A stretch of DNA of 64,000 bases from Arenibacter nanhaiticus (GCF_900141935.1 NZ_FQYX01000010.1:1-64000), one strand, 5' to 3'; shown: positions 36,191 to 45,963, numbered from the stretch's first letter. Translations and numbers: made by a program. Notes: generated from the letters alone by a model not told the origin.

Positions 36191-36940
36191 GTGGAACAAC
36201 CAATCAGAATACTTATTGTAGAGGATAATGTCATAATTGCCGATGACATGCAATCGATGTTGGAAGAAATTGGATACGAAATAGTTGACAATGTTATCGT
36301 ATATGAACAAGCTGTAGAAGTATTAAAAAATAAAGAGGTCGATTTAGTACTGATAGACATTATTTTAGCTTCTGATAAAACAGGTATAGATTTAGGAAAA
36401 CACATCAGGGAAAACTATAGTATTCCCTTTATATTCGTTACTTCGAATTCGGATAGAGCTACTGTTGAAAATGCAAAAACAGTAAAGCCGAATGGTTATT
36501 TGGTAAAGCCTTTTGAACAACAGGATCTTTATACCTCGATAGAAATCGCCCTATCCAATTTTACAGAAATAAAAAAGAATGGGGAAAAGGACGAAGAGGA
36601 AGATGATAAGTTAATGTCTAATAAGGTGCTGAAGGATTCGATCTTTGTAAAAAAACAGCATTTATATTATCGAATCCAGTTTGGGGATATTAAGTTTATC
36701 AAAGCCGACAATGTGTATTTGGAAGTAAATACGGTCGATAAAAAGTTTTTGGTTCGCTCCCCTTTAAAAGATTATTTGGAAAAGTTGCCTCAGCATAAAT
36801 TTTACAGGGCACACAAATCGTACATCGTCAATGTAGATCATATCGACGCGATCAACTCCAGGGATATCTTGATAAACGATACCTTGATTCCAATTTCCAA
36901 GGAATTCAAGGAATTTATAATCTCTGCGATGAATTCGTAA
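36191..36940 (+). CDS. LytTR-family response regulator
   Basis: 249 aa. Receiver domain (about 5-120) with the phospho-acceptor D56 in DLVLIDIIL, acidic D12 and the late lysine in GYLVKPFEQQ; linker with a KKNGEKDEEEDD acid-rich stretch; LytTR DNA-binding domain (about 145-245, LYYRIQFGDIKFIKADNVYLEV, FYRAHKSYIVN). The start is GTG 36191 (MEQPIRILIVEDN); the nearby ATG 36186 is out of frame. No partner kinase is adjacent. Confidence 0.92.
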   Translation: MEQPIRILIVEDNVIIADDMQSMLEEIGYEIVDNVIVYEQAVEVLKNKEVDLVLIDIILASDKTGIDLGKHIRENYSIPFIFVTSNSDRATVENAKTVKPNGYLVKPFEQQDLYTSIEIALSNFTEIKKNGEKDEEEDDKLMSNKVLKDSIFVKKQHLYYRIQFGDIKFIKADNVYLEVNTVDKKFLVRSPLKDYLEKLPQHKFYRAHKSYIVNVDHIDAINSRDILINDTLIPISKEFKEFIISAMNS

Positions 36941-36974
36941 AGCAATAGCTTTAAGAGCTGCGGTATTAAATAAG

Positions 36975-36998
36975 AAGGCACCTAGTAGGGTGCCTTTG
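36975..36998 (+). terminator. Terminator after the LytTR gene
   Basis: AAGGCACC / GGTGCCTT with a small loop, 34 bp after the stop codon; short T-run. The remaining bases to 37225 show nothing else. Confidence 0.7.
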
Positions 36999-37225
36999 TT
37001 GTTTGCCTTGGTTCGAGAGCGGCTTAATCTTTTGCAATAGGGGTCAATCACTGTTTATTTTGAAATATATTGTCAGGGCGAGGTTAAATGCCGCTTAGGG
37101 CCGTGGAGCTTTGAATTAACGCTTCTTACAAGAAGTGGTTTTGTTTCTTTTTCACATTGTTTAGTTTTTGATTAATTTTGGCGGAGGTGCGACCAAGTAC
37201 CCTAACACCTTAATTATCTTCATAA

Positions 37226-37891
37226 ATGATTTTTGATCTTCATCCAAGTTGGCAAAAGCCGTTACAATCTGAACTTAAAAAACCTTATTTCTCCGATTTA
37301 AATGATTTTGTAAAGCAAGAGTATGCCAAGCATGTTTGCTATCCTAAGAAGGAAGCTATTTTTGCGGCCTTTGACTTCTGCAATTTTCAAGATACCAAGG
37401 TGGTTATTTTGGGGCAAGACCCTTATCATGGTCCGGGCCAGGCCAATGGCCTTTGTTTTTCGGTGAATGAGGGGGTAGGGCATCCGCCATCCCTAATGAA
37501 TATTTTTAAGGAAATGGAATCAGATTTGGGCAAAACATATCCGCTTAGTGGTAATCTGGAGGCTTGGGCAAAACAAGGGGTCTTATTGTTAAATGCCACC
37601 TTAACCGTACGTGAGAAGGAGGCTGCTAGCCATCAAAAACAAGGATGGGAAACTTTTACCGATGCTGTTATCGAAAAAGTTTCCCAAGAAAAGGAGGGAA
37701 TAGTGTTTTTACTATGGGGAGGTTTTGCTAAAAAGAAGGCAAAATTAATAGATGCTAAAAAACATCATATCTTAACTTCCGGACACCCTTCACCCTTAAG
37801 TGCCAATAGAGGGTATTGGTTTGGTAATAAGCACTTTTCTATGACCAATGAAATTTTGAAGCAAGCCAACAGACCGCTTATTTCTTGGTAA
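37226..37891 (+). CDS. ung: Uracil-DNA glycosylase, family 1
   Basis: 221 aa. Water-activating loop GQDPYHGPGQANGLCFS (catalytic Asp), uracil-binding LLLNATLTV and the DNA-intercalation loop GHPSPLSANRG are all intact. It removes uracil from DNA. Its last 14 bases overlap the end of the convergent gene at 37878. Confidence 0.97.
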   Translation: MIFDLHPSWQKPLQSELKKPYFSDLNDFVKQEYAKHVCYPKKEAIFAAFDFCNFQDTKVVILGQDPYHGPGQANGLCFSVNEGVGHPPSLMNIFKEMESDLGKTYPLSGNLEAWAKQGVLLLNATLTVREKEAASHQKQGWETFTDAVIEKVSQEKEGIVFLLWGGFAKKKAKLIDAKKHHILTSGHPSPLSANRGYWFGNKHFSMTNEILKQANRPLISW

Positions 37892-38732
37892 ATACCAAGT
37901 CCTCGTACGGCAAACGTTGGCTTATTAAATTTAAGTCGATGAGCGTTTCCTGAACCTGCTTTAAGGTATTGGGAGCAAGGTTCATTTGGCTCCATCGCGT
38001 GAGGGAGAGCCATTGCTGAAGATCCTCTAATTGCTGGCCGTAATTATTGGCTATGGTGCGATCTATACTCGGTATTTGTTTAAATTCAAGCGTGTAGCTG
38101 TTAATTACTTCTAGAATGTGGTTTAAGAGGGCTGAATTCTCGGCTATGAATTTGTCCGTTGCCGCAATCACGAAGCAAGGCCATGGGGTAGGACAATCCG
38201 TAATTCGTCTAAAAATGCCCTTATCTACTATTGGTTTGGTTGTAAACCTTTCCCACATGAAATAATCGGCAGTGCCATCGCTTAAAGCTTCAACGGCGCC
38301 ATCGAGGTTATTGATCACTTCAAAGTTTAGGTCTTCTGTGTCCCAGCCCTGATTTTTGGCGTTCACATAAGCCATTAAATGGCTGCCGCTGCCATACCTG
38401 CTTATGGCCGCTTTTTTACCTTTGAGGTCGTCCATTTGGTGTATGTCGCCTTTGGCGCCAACATGGATTCCCCATAAAAGTGGACTGGCAATGTACTCTT
38501 GTACAATCTTGGACGGATTGCCTTCTGTGATGCTTTTGGTGATTCCCTCGGTAAGGATAATGGCTAAATCTGTTTCTTGGTCTTTCAGCATTTGTGCCAT
38601 TTTACCCGTTCCTTCAGGAATGTCTGTCCATTCTAGTTGAATGCCACGGGCCTCAAAGGCACCTTCTTCGATGGCTAAATGCCAAGGGAAATTAAAATGT
38701 TCCGGAACACCGATAATAGTTACTTTTTTCAA
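37878..38732 (-). CDS. Periplasmic-binding-protein-like (NMT1/ThiY fold) protein without signal peptide
   Basis: About 284 aa. Two-lobed type II binding protein features: WHLAIEEGAFEARGIQLEW, ILTEGITKSI, GKKAAISRYGSGSHLMAYV, DYFMWERFTTKPIVD and CPTPWPCFVIAAT. I start at TTG 38732 (then KKVTIIGVPEHFNFPW), because relatives I remember begin this way; the longer frame from ATG 38804 adds a non-conserved stretch with no clear signal peptide. No ABC permease or ATPase is adjacent. It may be a cytosolic enzyme or sensor derived from a binding protein. Confidence 0.75.
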   Translation of the reverse strand: MKKVTIIGVPEHFNFPWHLAIEEGAFEARGIQLEWTDIPEGTGKMAQMLKDQETDLAIILTEGITKSITEGNPSKIVQEYIASPLLWGIHVGAKGDIHQMDDLKGKKAAISRYGSGSHLMAYVNAKNQGWDTEDLNFEVINNLDGAVEALSDGTADYFMWERFTTKPIVDKGIFRRITDCPTPWPCFVIAATDKFIAENSALLNHILEVINSYTLEFKQIPSIDRTIANNYGQQLEDLQQWLSLTRWSQMNLAPNTLKQVQETLIDLNLISQRLPYEDLVFTKK

Positions 38733-38836
38733 TATTAATTTTGTTATGTTAATGTAAAACAAGGAATTTAAGGGTAAGGTAGCTGCCGTTTTACAGAGCT
38801 CCAAAAGTTGCTCTTGACATTAGCTTTGGTCTTGTC

Positions 38837-39712
38837 CTATAGTCCTTTGGTTAATTTGTCTAAGGTATATGTAATCAGTTCATGGATAGATTCTTCCGGT
38901 TTGGCAGAAAATTCTCCTGTACTCCTATTGGCTAATATGCAGTTTAAAGAAATGGCGCGGTGGCCTAGTAATTTCGACAGCCCATAAATTCCAGAAGTTT
39001 CCATTTCTAGATTGGATATTTGTTTGTCTTTAAATTTGAAACTTGCAAGTTTGGAATTCAATTTGTCGTCCTGTGTTTTTAATCGTAGTGTGCGTCCCTG
39101 CGGACCATAGAACCCGACATTGGTAGCGGTAAAGCCAAATCGGATTTTGTCCGATGTCATAATTTTTGCCAAATCTTCATCACAACTGACCACATAGGGA
39201 GTCGACTTGTCCTTGAACCAATTGGTATGCTGTATAAATGCTTGTTGTATTTCGTGGTGCTGAATGCTGCTACTATCATAAAAATGCAATAGACTATCCA
39301 GCCCAATGGAAAGCTCGCTCAACAAAAATGAATCTATAGGGATGTGGGGCTGTATCGCCCCCGAAGTTCCAATCCGGACAATATTCAGGGAAGTGAGGTT
39401 TTTTTTTACCGTTCTGCTTTTGAAATCGATATTGACCAAAGCGTCTAGTTCGTTCAGTACAATGTCAATGTTATCAGTGCCTATACCCGTTGAAATAACG
39501 CTAATGCGCTTGCCTTTTAAGGTGCCGGTATGGGTATGGAATTCCCTTTTTCCTTTTTTAAGTTCAATAGTATCAAAATATTGGGAAACCAAGGAGACTC
39601 TATCCGGATCACCAACGGTTATAATGGTGTCCGATAGGTCTTCTGGTAGTAAATTAAGGTGGTAGATGCTATGATCGGCATTTAGGATGAGCTCGGATGA
39701 ACCAATCTTCAT
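38837..39712 (-). CDS. Nucleoside phosphorylase (uridine phosphorylase-like)
   Basis: 291 aa. PNP/UDP phosphorylase fold: ITVGDPDRVSLVSQYFD (phosphate-binding), ISTGIGTDNIDIVLNELDAL, IVRIGTSGAIQP and NLEMETSGIYGLSKLLGH. It should cleave a nucleoside with phosphate in salvage. The base specificity is uncertain; homology looks closer to uridine than to purine enzymes. Separated by a single base from the upstream DUF1835 gene, so co-transcribed. Confidence 0.9.
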   Translation of the reverse strand: MKIGSSELILNADHSIYHLNLLPEDLSDTIITVGDPDRVSLVSQYFDTIELKKGKREFHTHTGTLKGKRISVISTGIGTDNIDIVLNELDALVNIDFKSRTVKKNLTSLNIVRIGTSGAIQPHIPIDSFLLSELSIGLDSLLHFYDSSSIQHHEIQQAFIQHTNWFKDKSTPYVVSCDEDLAKIMTSDKIRFGFTATNVGFYGPQGRTLRLKTQDDKLNSKLASFKFKDKQISNLEMETSGIYGLSKLLGHRAISLNCILANRSTGEFSAKPEESIHELITYTLDKLTKGL

Positions 39713-39713
39713 A

Positions 39714-40646
39714 TTATAATTTTAATATACGGTTGGTTTCTGAATTGTATAGGAAACTATATTTTAAGGCGCCGCCCAAATAGGCGGTGTTTTCTTGGAT
39801 ACAAGAATAATAACTAGTCTTGCCCTCTAAAATAGCAACTCCTTTTTTAGAAAGTTTAACAGGATTAAAATCAGTGAACAAAGGTGTAAGTTTTGTAATG
39901 ATCCTTGTATACTGGGTGTCACCAAAACCATAGTTGCCTTGGTTTTTTAGCACTGTTTTTAATAAGGCGATCTTTGTTTTTGGGCTTTCCTTGACGGCCA
40001 ATCTCAAGATGTTGTTTTCCACTTCGTTCAGACCATTTTTTATGGTCGGGAAACGCATCAAATGAGACTTAATGGCTCCGGAAAGATATTTAAATTGGAA
40101 ATCATCAAAATCCATTAAATTTTCTAGTCGGATAGGATTGTCACTACAATAAAGCTGCCATACGTAATCGGCATATTCAACATCATCTTGAGTTAAAAAC
40201 GTACGGTTTTCGTATAAATTCCGTAACTCTTCCTTGTTTAAGTCGGTTAGGTTCAATAAAGGGCTAGAGTTTTCATCATCCCCATGACAAACCATAGATA
40301 TTTCTGCATAGGGCCTATGCATCTTTAACCAACTGATAACAGCAAGCATGTTAATTTGGCAGAAAAGATCGTAATCAAACCACAAAACAATATGGTCTTC
40401 CTTTTTGTGGCTACAAAGCATACGGTACTCCTTTAAAGTTTTATCAATAAACCAAGACTTGGAGACCTTGTAGGTCTTATTCAGGAAATCAAATCTTGTT
40501 TTCCAAAAGGATTCACTACCGACATTGGTCTCTGTCTTTCCTTCGCACAACATTTCTCGCCAAGTAATAATTTCCCCTGGCAATTTTAGGCCCTTAAGTT
40601 TTTTGGTGAACAGGTCACCATTTGTGATGTGTAACTGGGAATTCAT
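39714..40646 (-). CDS. DUF1835 domain protein
   Basis: 310 aa. N-terminal LHITNGDLFTKKLKGLKLPGEIITWREML is the DUF1835 signature; further segments are VLWFDYDLFCQINMLAVISWL and a C-terminal part with a winged-helix-like YTRIITKLTPLF segment. Cytoplasmic. Function unknown. Next to the nucleoside phosphorylase gene. Confidence 0.85.
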   Translation of the reverse strand: MNSQLHITNGDLFTKKLKGLKLPGEIITWREMLCEGKTETNVGSESFWKTRFDFLNKTYKVSKSWFIDKTLKEYRMLCSHKKEDHIVLWFDYDLFCQINMLAVISWLKMHRPYAEISMVCHGDDENSSPLLNLTDLNKEELRNLYENRTFLTQDDVEYADYVWQLYCSDNPIRLENLMDFDDFQFKYLSGAIKSHLMRFPTIKNGLNEVENNILRLAVKESPKTKIALLKTVLKNQGNYGFGDTQYTRIITKLTPLFTDFNPVKLSKKGVAILEGKTSYYSCIQENTAYLGGALKYSFLYNSETNRILKL

Positions 40647-40719
40647 TGTCTTGGTAGTTTAGGTTGTGACTATTAAAAGTAGTTAATTATTTTATGGACT
40701 AAAAATAATTAACAAAACT

Positions 40720-41061
40720 CTAACCTCCTACACGCTTTACCTTAAAGCCTTTAGCTTTTAATATGGTCATTATTTTATCGCGGTAATCACCTTGGATTAT
40801 AATACTGTCATCTTTAAAGCTTCCTCCAACGCTGAGTTTTGTCTTTAATTCTTTGGCCAGTTTTTTAAAGTCTTCTTCTGCCCCGGTATACCCTTCCAAA
40901 ATAGTGATAGGCTTTCCTTTTCTCTTTTCGTATTTGCAAATAATGGGATCTTCCTGCATCCAAATATCCGTATCATCCTTGGCGTTTTTTTGGCCTTCGG
41001 TTGAATTGGTAGAAACTTCGTGGTCTGGAAATAGATTTTTTAATTGATCTTGTAGGTCCAT
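40720..41061 (-). CDS. SUI1/eIF1-like translation factor (YciH type)
   Basis: 113 aa. The C-terminal 75 residues form the SUI1 domain (ITILEGYTGAEEDFKKLAKELKTKLSVGG, then IIIQGDYRDKIMTILKAKGF). Bacterial YciH members affect start-site fidelity in translation initiation and are not essential. The N-terminal 35 residues are charged and probably disordered. Confidence 0.88.
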   Translation of the reverse strand: MDLQDQLKNLFPDHEVSTNSTEGQKNAKDDTDIWMQEDPIICKYEKRKGKPITILEGYTGAEEDFKKLAKELKTKLSVGGSFKDDSIIIQGDYRDKIMTILKAKGFKVKRVGG

Positions 41062-41102
41062 GTAAAAAGTAATATAATTTGATTTTAATTAATTAGATAA
41101 AA

Positions 41103-41708
41103 TTATTCTGTCGGAAATCCCGGATCGGCAATGATTTCTTCAATTTGTTGTACGTGCCGTTCTGTGTGTGCGGCGATAAACAACAGGATCTGATAAGCAT
41201 CTAGGGTGCCAAATGGCACCTGCTGATAGCGGTTCCTTAAATCGTCTTGTGTGTTTTTAATGAATTCTATATGTTCGCCACGCTTGGTTTTGAAATTTTC
41301 CAATGCGGCCTCGTGAGAGCCATATTTTCCTGTAGGTTCAAATGCCTTGCTAGTTTTTACCTTGTTCGATCGGTCCGCGATCATCACAAGAATCTGTTCG
41401 TCGGAATGGTTCACTTCAGATCTTTTTGCAGCATCGGGCTGTATTTCCAAGGTTGCCAATAGCATATCGAATATTATATTTTCCGAAACAATAATATGTT
41501 CGGTACAATCGGCAATAGACCACGAATCTTTCGATGCTTTATAAGTGAGCTGTTCTTCGCTTAAATACGCCAAGGTGTTTAATAAATGATCCCTTGTCGA
41601 AGTCATTTCTTTAATGGCGGCTTCTCTTTCGGCATCGGTAAGGGGGTTTGTAATATTGGTAAAACATAAGGACGCCATGGCTAATACTATAACTGCTAAA
41701 GTCTTCAT
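41103..41708 (-). CDS. DinB-family protein with signal peptide
   Basis: About 201 aa. The chosen start, ATG 41708, gives a signal peptide (MKTLAVIVLAMASLCFTN). DinB helix bundle follows, with metal-ligand histidines in WSIADCTEHIIVSE and the late AAHTERHVQQIEEI. The frame extends upstream to ATG 41771, but this would bury the signal peptide. Probably exported and metal-binding; reaction unknown. Confidence 0.82.
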   Translation of the reverse strand: MKTLAVIVLAMASLCFTNITNPLTDAEREAAIKEMTSTRDHLLNTLAYLSEEQLTYKASKDSWSIADCTEHIIVSENIIFDMLLATLEIQPDAAKRSEVNHSDEQILVMIADRSNKVKTSKAFEPTGKYGSHEAALENFKTKRGEHIEFIKNTQDDLRNRYQQVPFGTLDAYQILLFIAAHTERHVQQIEEIIADPGFPTE

Positions 41709-41781
41709 AATTCGTAGTTTTAAAGGGTTAATTTGTTGTAATTCCTTAACGCCATTAATGTATGCAGCCAAAAAGTGCGTT

Positions 41782-42732
41782 TTATGCCTTAATAAGTCCT
41801 AATTCTATTAATCTTTCATGTAAAAACTCCCCGGCAGTAATATCTTCATATTGTTTGGGATTGTTTTGATCGATACAATTTTCCAGACAATTTAAAGGCA
41901 TCTCACTGATAGGATGCATAAAAAATGGAACAGAGTACCTCGAAGTACCCCATAGTTCGCGAGGGGGATTGACCACTTGGTGAATAGTAGATTTTAGTTT
42001 GTTGTTGGTCAATCGTGAGAGCATGTCCCCTACATTGATCATTAATTCGTCGGGACGTGCAATAGCATCTACCCAATCGCCTTTGTGGTTTTTTACCTGT
42101 AGACCTTTTCCGTGTGCTCCCATCAATAGGGTGATTAAATTAATATCGCCATGAGCTGCTGCTCTCACAGCATTTTTAGGCTCTTGAGTAATGGGCGGAT
42201 AGTGAATGGGTCTCAATATAGAATTTCCGTTTTTTATAAACTCATCGAAATAAGATTCTTCCAAATTTAAATGGATTGCCAAGGCTCTCAGTACATATTG
42301 TGCGGTCTTTTCTAACATCTTATAAGTTTCCTTGCCAACTTGGTCAAAATTCTTGAGCTCTTTGACGTGTAGGTTTTTGGGGTATTCGGCTTCCAATTTA
42401 GGATTGTCCGTTACGTATTGACCGAAATGCCAAAACTCTTTTAAATCGCCTTCTTTTTTGCCTTTGGCATGTTCCTTTCCAAAGGAAGTATATCCTCTTT
42501 GACCGCCAAGACCTTCAATTTCGTACTGGTCCTTTACCTCTTGGGGGAGATTGAAAAAATCCTTGATTTCTCGATATAGGTCTTCGATTAGTTTTTCGGA
42601 TAAAAAATGGCCGCTTAAGGCAACAAAGCCTATGTTTTCAAATGCATTTCCTATTTCTTTGATGAATTTTTGTTTTCTAGATTCATCTCCTGATATAAAA
42701 TCTGCTAGATTTACACTTGGTATAGCACTCAT
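41782..42732 (-). CDS. 2OG-Fe(II) oxygenase, isopenicillin N synthase-like
   Basis: 316 aa. N-terminal DIOX_N segment (NAFENIGFVALSGHFLSE), then the jelly-roll with Fe ligands H-x-D in AAAHGDINLITLLMGA and the distal His in KSTIHQVVNPP; RYSVPFF holds the 2-oxoglutarate-binding Arg and Ser. Substrate unknown: the family spans plant hormone, ethylene and antibiotic enzymes. No biosynthetic neighbour is evident. Confidence 0.9.
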   Translation of the reverse strand: MSAIPSVNLADFISGDESRKQKFIKEIGNAFENIGFVALSGHFLSEKLIEDLYREIKDFFNLPQEVKDQYEIEGLGGQRGYTSFGKEHAKGKKEGDLKEFWHFGQYVTDNPKLEAEYPKNLHVKELKNFDQVGKETYKMLEKTAQYVLRALAIHLNLEESYFDEFIKNGNSILRPIHYPPITQEPKNAVRAAAHGDINLITLLMGAHGKGLQVKNHKGDWVDAIARPDELMINVGDMLSRLTNNKLKSTIHQVVNPPRELWGTSRYSVPFFMHPISEMPLNCLENCIDQNNPKQYEDITAGEFLHERLIELGLIKA

Positions 42733-42855
42733 TATTGCTGTTTTTTAGGATATATCAAAGTTAAGAAATATTAAAGCAACCTTCTTATTAAATTCTGCTA
42801 GACATTGTTTTTGTCTTTTCGTTACATTTATACTTCCTTAACCAATTACCATAAC

Positions 42856-44832
42856 ATGCACTACAAGGGACATATTTTAGATAAGGCGACGCAGTTGAAA
42901 CTGTATCAGCAGTTATTAAAGCCACGCCTAATAGAGGAAAAAATGTTAATTCTGCTGCGTCAGGGGAAAATATCCAAATGGTTCAGTGGTATTGGCCAAG
43001 AGGCTATTTCTGTTGGTGTTACAGCTGCTTTGTCCGATGACGATTATATCTTGCCCATGCATCGTAACTTGGGAGTTTTTACCTCAAGGAACATGCCTTT
43101 AAGGCGACTCTTTGCACAATGGCAGGGCAAAAAAAGTGGCTATACCAAGGGCAGGGATCGCAGTTTTCATTTTGGCGCCAAGGAACACAAGATTGTAGGG
43201 ATGATATCTCATTTGGGCCCCCAATTAGGGGTAGCCGACGGAATAGCCTTGGCAAATTTGCTACAAAAAAAGCAATCTGTGACCGCGGTTTTTACCGGAG
43301 AAGGTGGTACCAGTGAAGGCGATTTTCACGAAGCACTTAATTTGGCCGCCGTTTGGGATCTGCCAGTGCTATTCTGTATCGAAAACAATAGGTATGGCCT
43401 TTCTACCCCAGCCCATGAGCAGTACAGATGTGAAAACTTGGCCGATAAGGGTGTTGGTTACGGGATAGAATCGCATATAGTTGATGGTAATAATATTATA
43501 GAGGTGTTTGATAAGGTGACGCAAATTTGTCGGGAAATGCGGAAAACTCCCCGTCCTGTCCTTATAGAATTTAAAACTTTTAGGATGCGGGGGCATGAGG
43601 AGGCAAGTGGTACCAAATATGTACCACAGCAGCTTTTGGAGAAATGGGGAAAGAAAGATCCACTGCTGAATTATGAACAATATTTAATAGGAGAAAAAAT
43701 CTTAACGCCCCATTTAAAGGAGACCTTCAGAACTCAAGTCACCGACGAAATAGAGGAAAATCTTAAAGAGGCCTTGGCCGAAGATGATGTTGTTTTTAAT
43801 GAGGATACCGAGCTAAAGGATGTTTTTAAGGAATGCGATTACCAAGAGTACAAGCCTACTGGGGTAAGAAATAAAATTAGGTTTGTCGATGCAATATCCC
43901 AAGGGTTACGGCAATCCATGGAAAAACACCGGCAGCTCGTCATCATGGGGCAAGACATTGCAGATTACGGAGGAGTGTTTAAAATTACAGAGGGATTTGT
44001 TGATGCTTTTGGAAAAGATCGGGTACGCAACACCCCCATTTGTGAGTCGGCCGTAGTTTCTTTGGCGATGGGGCTTTCTATAAATGGAATGAAGGCCGTG
44101 GTAGAAATGCAATTTGCCGACTTTGTAAGTACCGGATTTAACCCTATTGTTAATTACTTGGCCAAAGTACACTATCGCTGGGGAGAGAATGCCGATGTGG
44201 TTATCCGCATGCCTTGTGGAGGAGGGATGGGGGCCGGACCGTTCCATTCCCAGACCAATGAGGCGTGGTTTACCAAAACTCCGGGCCTAAAAGTGGTCTA
44301 TCCTGCCTTTCCGTTTGACGCTAAAGGTATGTTGATCTCCGCTATTAACGATCCTAATCCAGTATTGTTCTTTGAACACAAAGGCTTGTACCGCAGTAGT
44401 TATCAAGAAGTTCCTGTAGATTATTATTCCCTTCCTTTTGGAAAAGCAGCTTTGTTAAAAGAAGGAGAGGCTATCACCATAGTTTCCTATGGTCTTGGGG
44501 TACATTGGGTTTTGGAAGCCTTGGAGCAGAATCCTGGGATCAGTGCCGATGTGTTGGATCTGAGAAGCTTACAGCCATTAGATACTAAAGCCATTTATTC
44601 TTCGGTGAAAAAGACAGGGAAACTTATTATCTTGCAAGAAGACAGCATTTTTGGGGGTATGGCCAGCGATATTTCTGCCTTGGTCATGGAGAATTGTTTT
44701 GAGTATTTGGATGCCCCTGTAAAAAGGGTAGCAAGTTTACAAACGCCTATTCCTTTTGCAAAATCGTTGGAGGAAAATTATTTACCCAAAGAACGCTTTA
44801 TAAAAGAGCTTTTAAAATTATTGGCCTATTAA
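42856..44832 (+). CDS. Fused alpha-beta E1 component of a branched-chain 2-oxoacid dehydrogenase
   Basis: 658 aa. Residues about 1-330 are the E1-alpha half with the ThDP motif GEGGTSEGDFHEALNLA to ENNRYGLST; residues about 345-658 are the E1-beta half (GQDIADYGGVFKITEGF, VEMQFADFVSTGFNPIVNY, RMPCGGGMGAGPFHSQ). It decarboxylates branched 2-oxoacids from Val, Leu and Ile and passes the acyl group to E2. E2 and E3 are not here. The start at ATG 42856 follows the family; the frame runs upstream to 42805. Only 35 bp separate it from the histidine kinase gene. Confidence 0.92.
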   Translation: MHYKGHILDKATQLKLYQQLLKPRLIEEKMLILLRQGKISKWFSGIGQEAISVGVTAALSDDDYILPMHRNLGVFTSRNMPLRRLFAQWQGKKSGYTKGRDRSFHFGAKEHKIVGMISHLGPQLGVADGIALANLLQKKQSVTAVFTGEGGTSEGDFHEALNLAAVWDLPVLFCIENNRYGLSTPAHEQYRCENLADKGVGYGIESHIVDGNNIIEVFDKVTQICREMRKTPRPVLIEFKTFRMRGHEEASGTKYVPQQLLEKWGKKDPLLNYEQYLIGEKILTPHLKETFRTQVTDEIEENLKEALAEDDVVFNEDTELKDVFKECDYQEYKPTGVRNKIRFVDAISQGLRQSMEKHRQLVIMGQDIADYGGVFKITEGFVDAFGKDRVRNTPICESAVVSLAMGLSINGMKAVVEMQFADFVSTGFNPIVNYLAKVHYRWGENADVVIRMPCGGGMGAGPFHSQTNEAWFTKTPGLKVVYPAFPFDAKGMLISAINDPNPVLFFEHKGLYRSSYQEVPVDYYSLPFGKAALLKEGEAITIVSYGLGVHWVLEALEQNPGISADVLDLRSLQPLDTKAIYSSVKKTGKLIILQEDSIFGGMASDISALVMENCFEYLDAPVKRVASLQTPIPFAKSLEENYLPKERFIKELLKLLAY

Positions 44833-44867
44833 GGCAATTCAATATTTTTAACGTTTAATTGAAGAAT

Positions 44868-45959
44868 ATGATTACGGCAGAGGAAAAACTGAATGAAAGA
44901 ATTAAAGAGCTTACTTGTTTGTACGAGGTAACCTCTATTATCGTCAATTGTGATTACAATCAAATTGAAGATGCTCTGAAAGGAATATTGCAATGCCTTA
45001 AAAAGGCTTGGCGTTTTACCAATGACGCCCAAGTGATTATGGTGACAGATCAATACAACCTGTCTACCGCCCCAATTACAGAGGAGGTTATTTCTCTGAA
45101 ATCGAGCATTCGTGTTTTTAATAAGAAAATAGGGCGAATAAAAGTTTCCTATCCCGCTCGCAAATACCAGGCCTCGGCATTTTTGGAGGAAGAAAGCAAG
45201 CTTCTCAAGAATGTGTGCATGGAAGTGGGAAACCTGTTAGAAAGAAAACAGATTAAAGACAATGAGGATATTATAAGAAAAAAAATGGAAAGAGCCGACA
45301 GGCTTGGGATTCTCGGTGAAATTACCGCAGGGATCGCCCATGAATTAAATACGCCGTTAGCTAATATCCTAGGTTTTTCCGAGCTATTAAAAAGCAAGTT
45401 GGAAGACGATTCACAAGCCAGTAAAGATCTCGATAAAATTATAAACAGTACCATATTCTCGCGGGAAGTGGTTAAAAAGTTAATGTTTTTTGCCTGTGAA
45501 ATGCCGCAGCAAATGAGCTTGGTAAATATCAATCCCATTATTAGTCATGCTATTAACTTAATGGATCCCATTTTTAAGAAAAACAAGGTGGTTCCAGAGT
45601 TGCGGTTTAATGCCGATGATATTTATTTACGAGCAGACTCCATACAGTTGACCCAAGTGATTTTTAATCTTGTTCTCAATGCGATTTACTTTTCTCCTGT
45701 AAGAAGTAAAATTGAAATACAGGTAACAGATAAAGAGGATAGTGTTGTTATATACATCAAAGATCAGGGGCCTGGGATAAATCCAAAAACCAAGGATAAG
45801 ATTTTTGAACCCTTTTATAGCACAAAACCTGTTGGAGAGGGCTCGGGATTAGGTTTAAGCGTGGTTCATGGAATAGTGAAAAGTCATAAAGGCACCATAA
45901 AGTATACTGCTAACAAGCCTAAAGGCACTATATTTGCCCTTAATTTCCCCAAACAATAG
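44868..45959 (+). CDS. Soluble sensor histidine kinase
   Basis: 363 aa, no membrane segment. Residues about 10-125 form a GAF-like sensor region (LTCLYEVTSIIV, later SFLEEESKLLKNVCMEVGNLLERKQ-type helix). DHp domain with phospho-acceptor H158 (TAGIAHELNTPLANI), then N box (NLVLNAIYFSP), G1 (DQGPGI), F box and G2 (GSGLGLSVVHG). A cytoplasmic signal is implied. It starts at ATG 44868 (an in-frame TTG lies 9 nt upstream). Stop codon is 4 bp before the sigma-54 activator gene, so the two form a two-component pair. Confidence 0.93.
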   Translation: MITAEEKLNERIKELTCLYEVTSIIVNCDYNQIEDALKGILQCLKKAWRFTNDAQVIMVTDQYNLSTAPITEEVISLKSSIRVFNKKIGRIKVSYPARKYQASAFLEEESKLLKNVCMEVGNLLERKQIKDNEDIIRKKMERADRLGILGEITAGIAHELNTPLANILGFSELLKSKLEDDSQASKDLDKIINSTIFSREVVKKLMFFACEMPQQMSLVNINPIISHAINLMDPIFKKNKVVPELRFNADDIYLRADSIQLTQVIFNLVLNAIYFSPVRSKIEIQVTDKEDSVVIYIKDQGPGINPKTKDKIFEPFYSTKPVGEGSGLGLSVVHGIVKSHKGTIKYTANKPKGTIFALNFPKQ

Positions 45960-45963
45960 GTGC

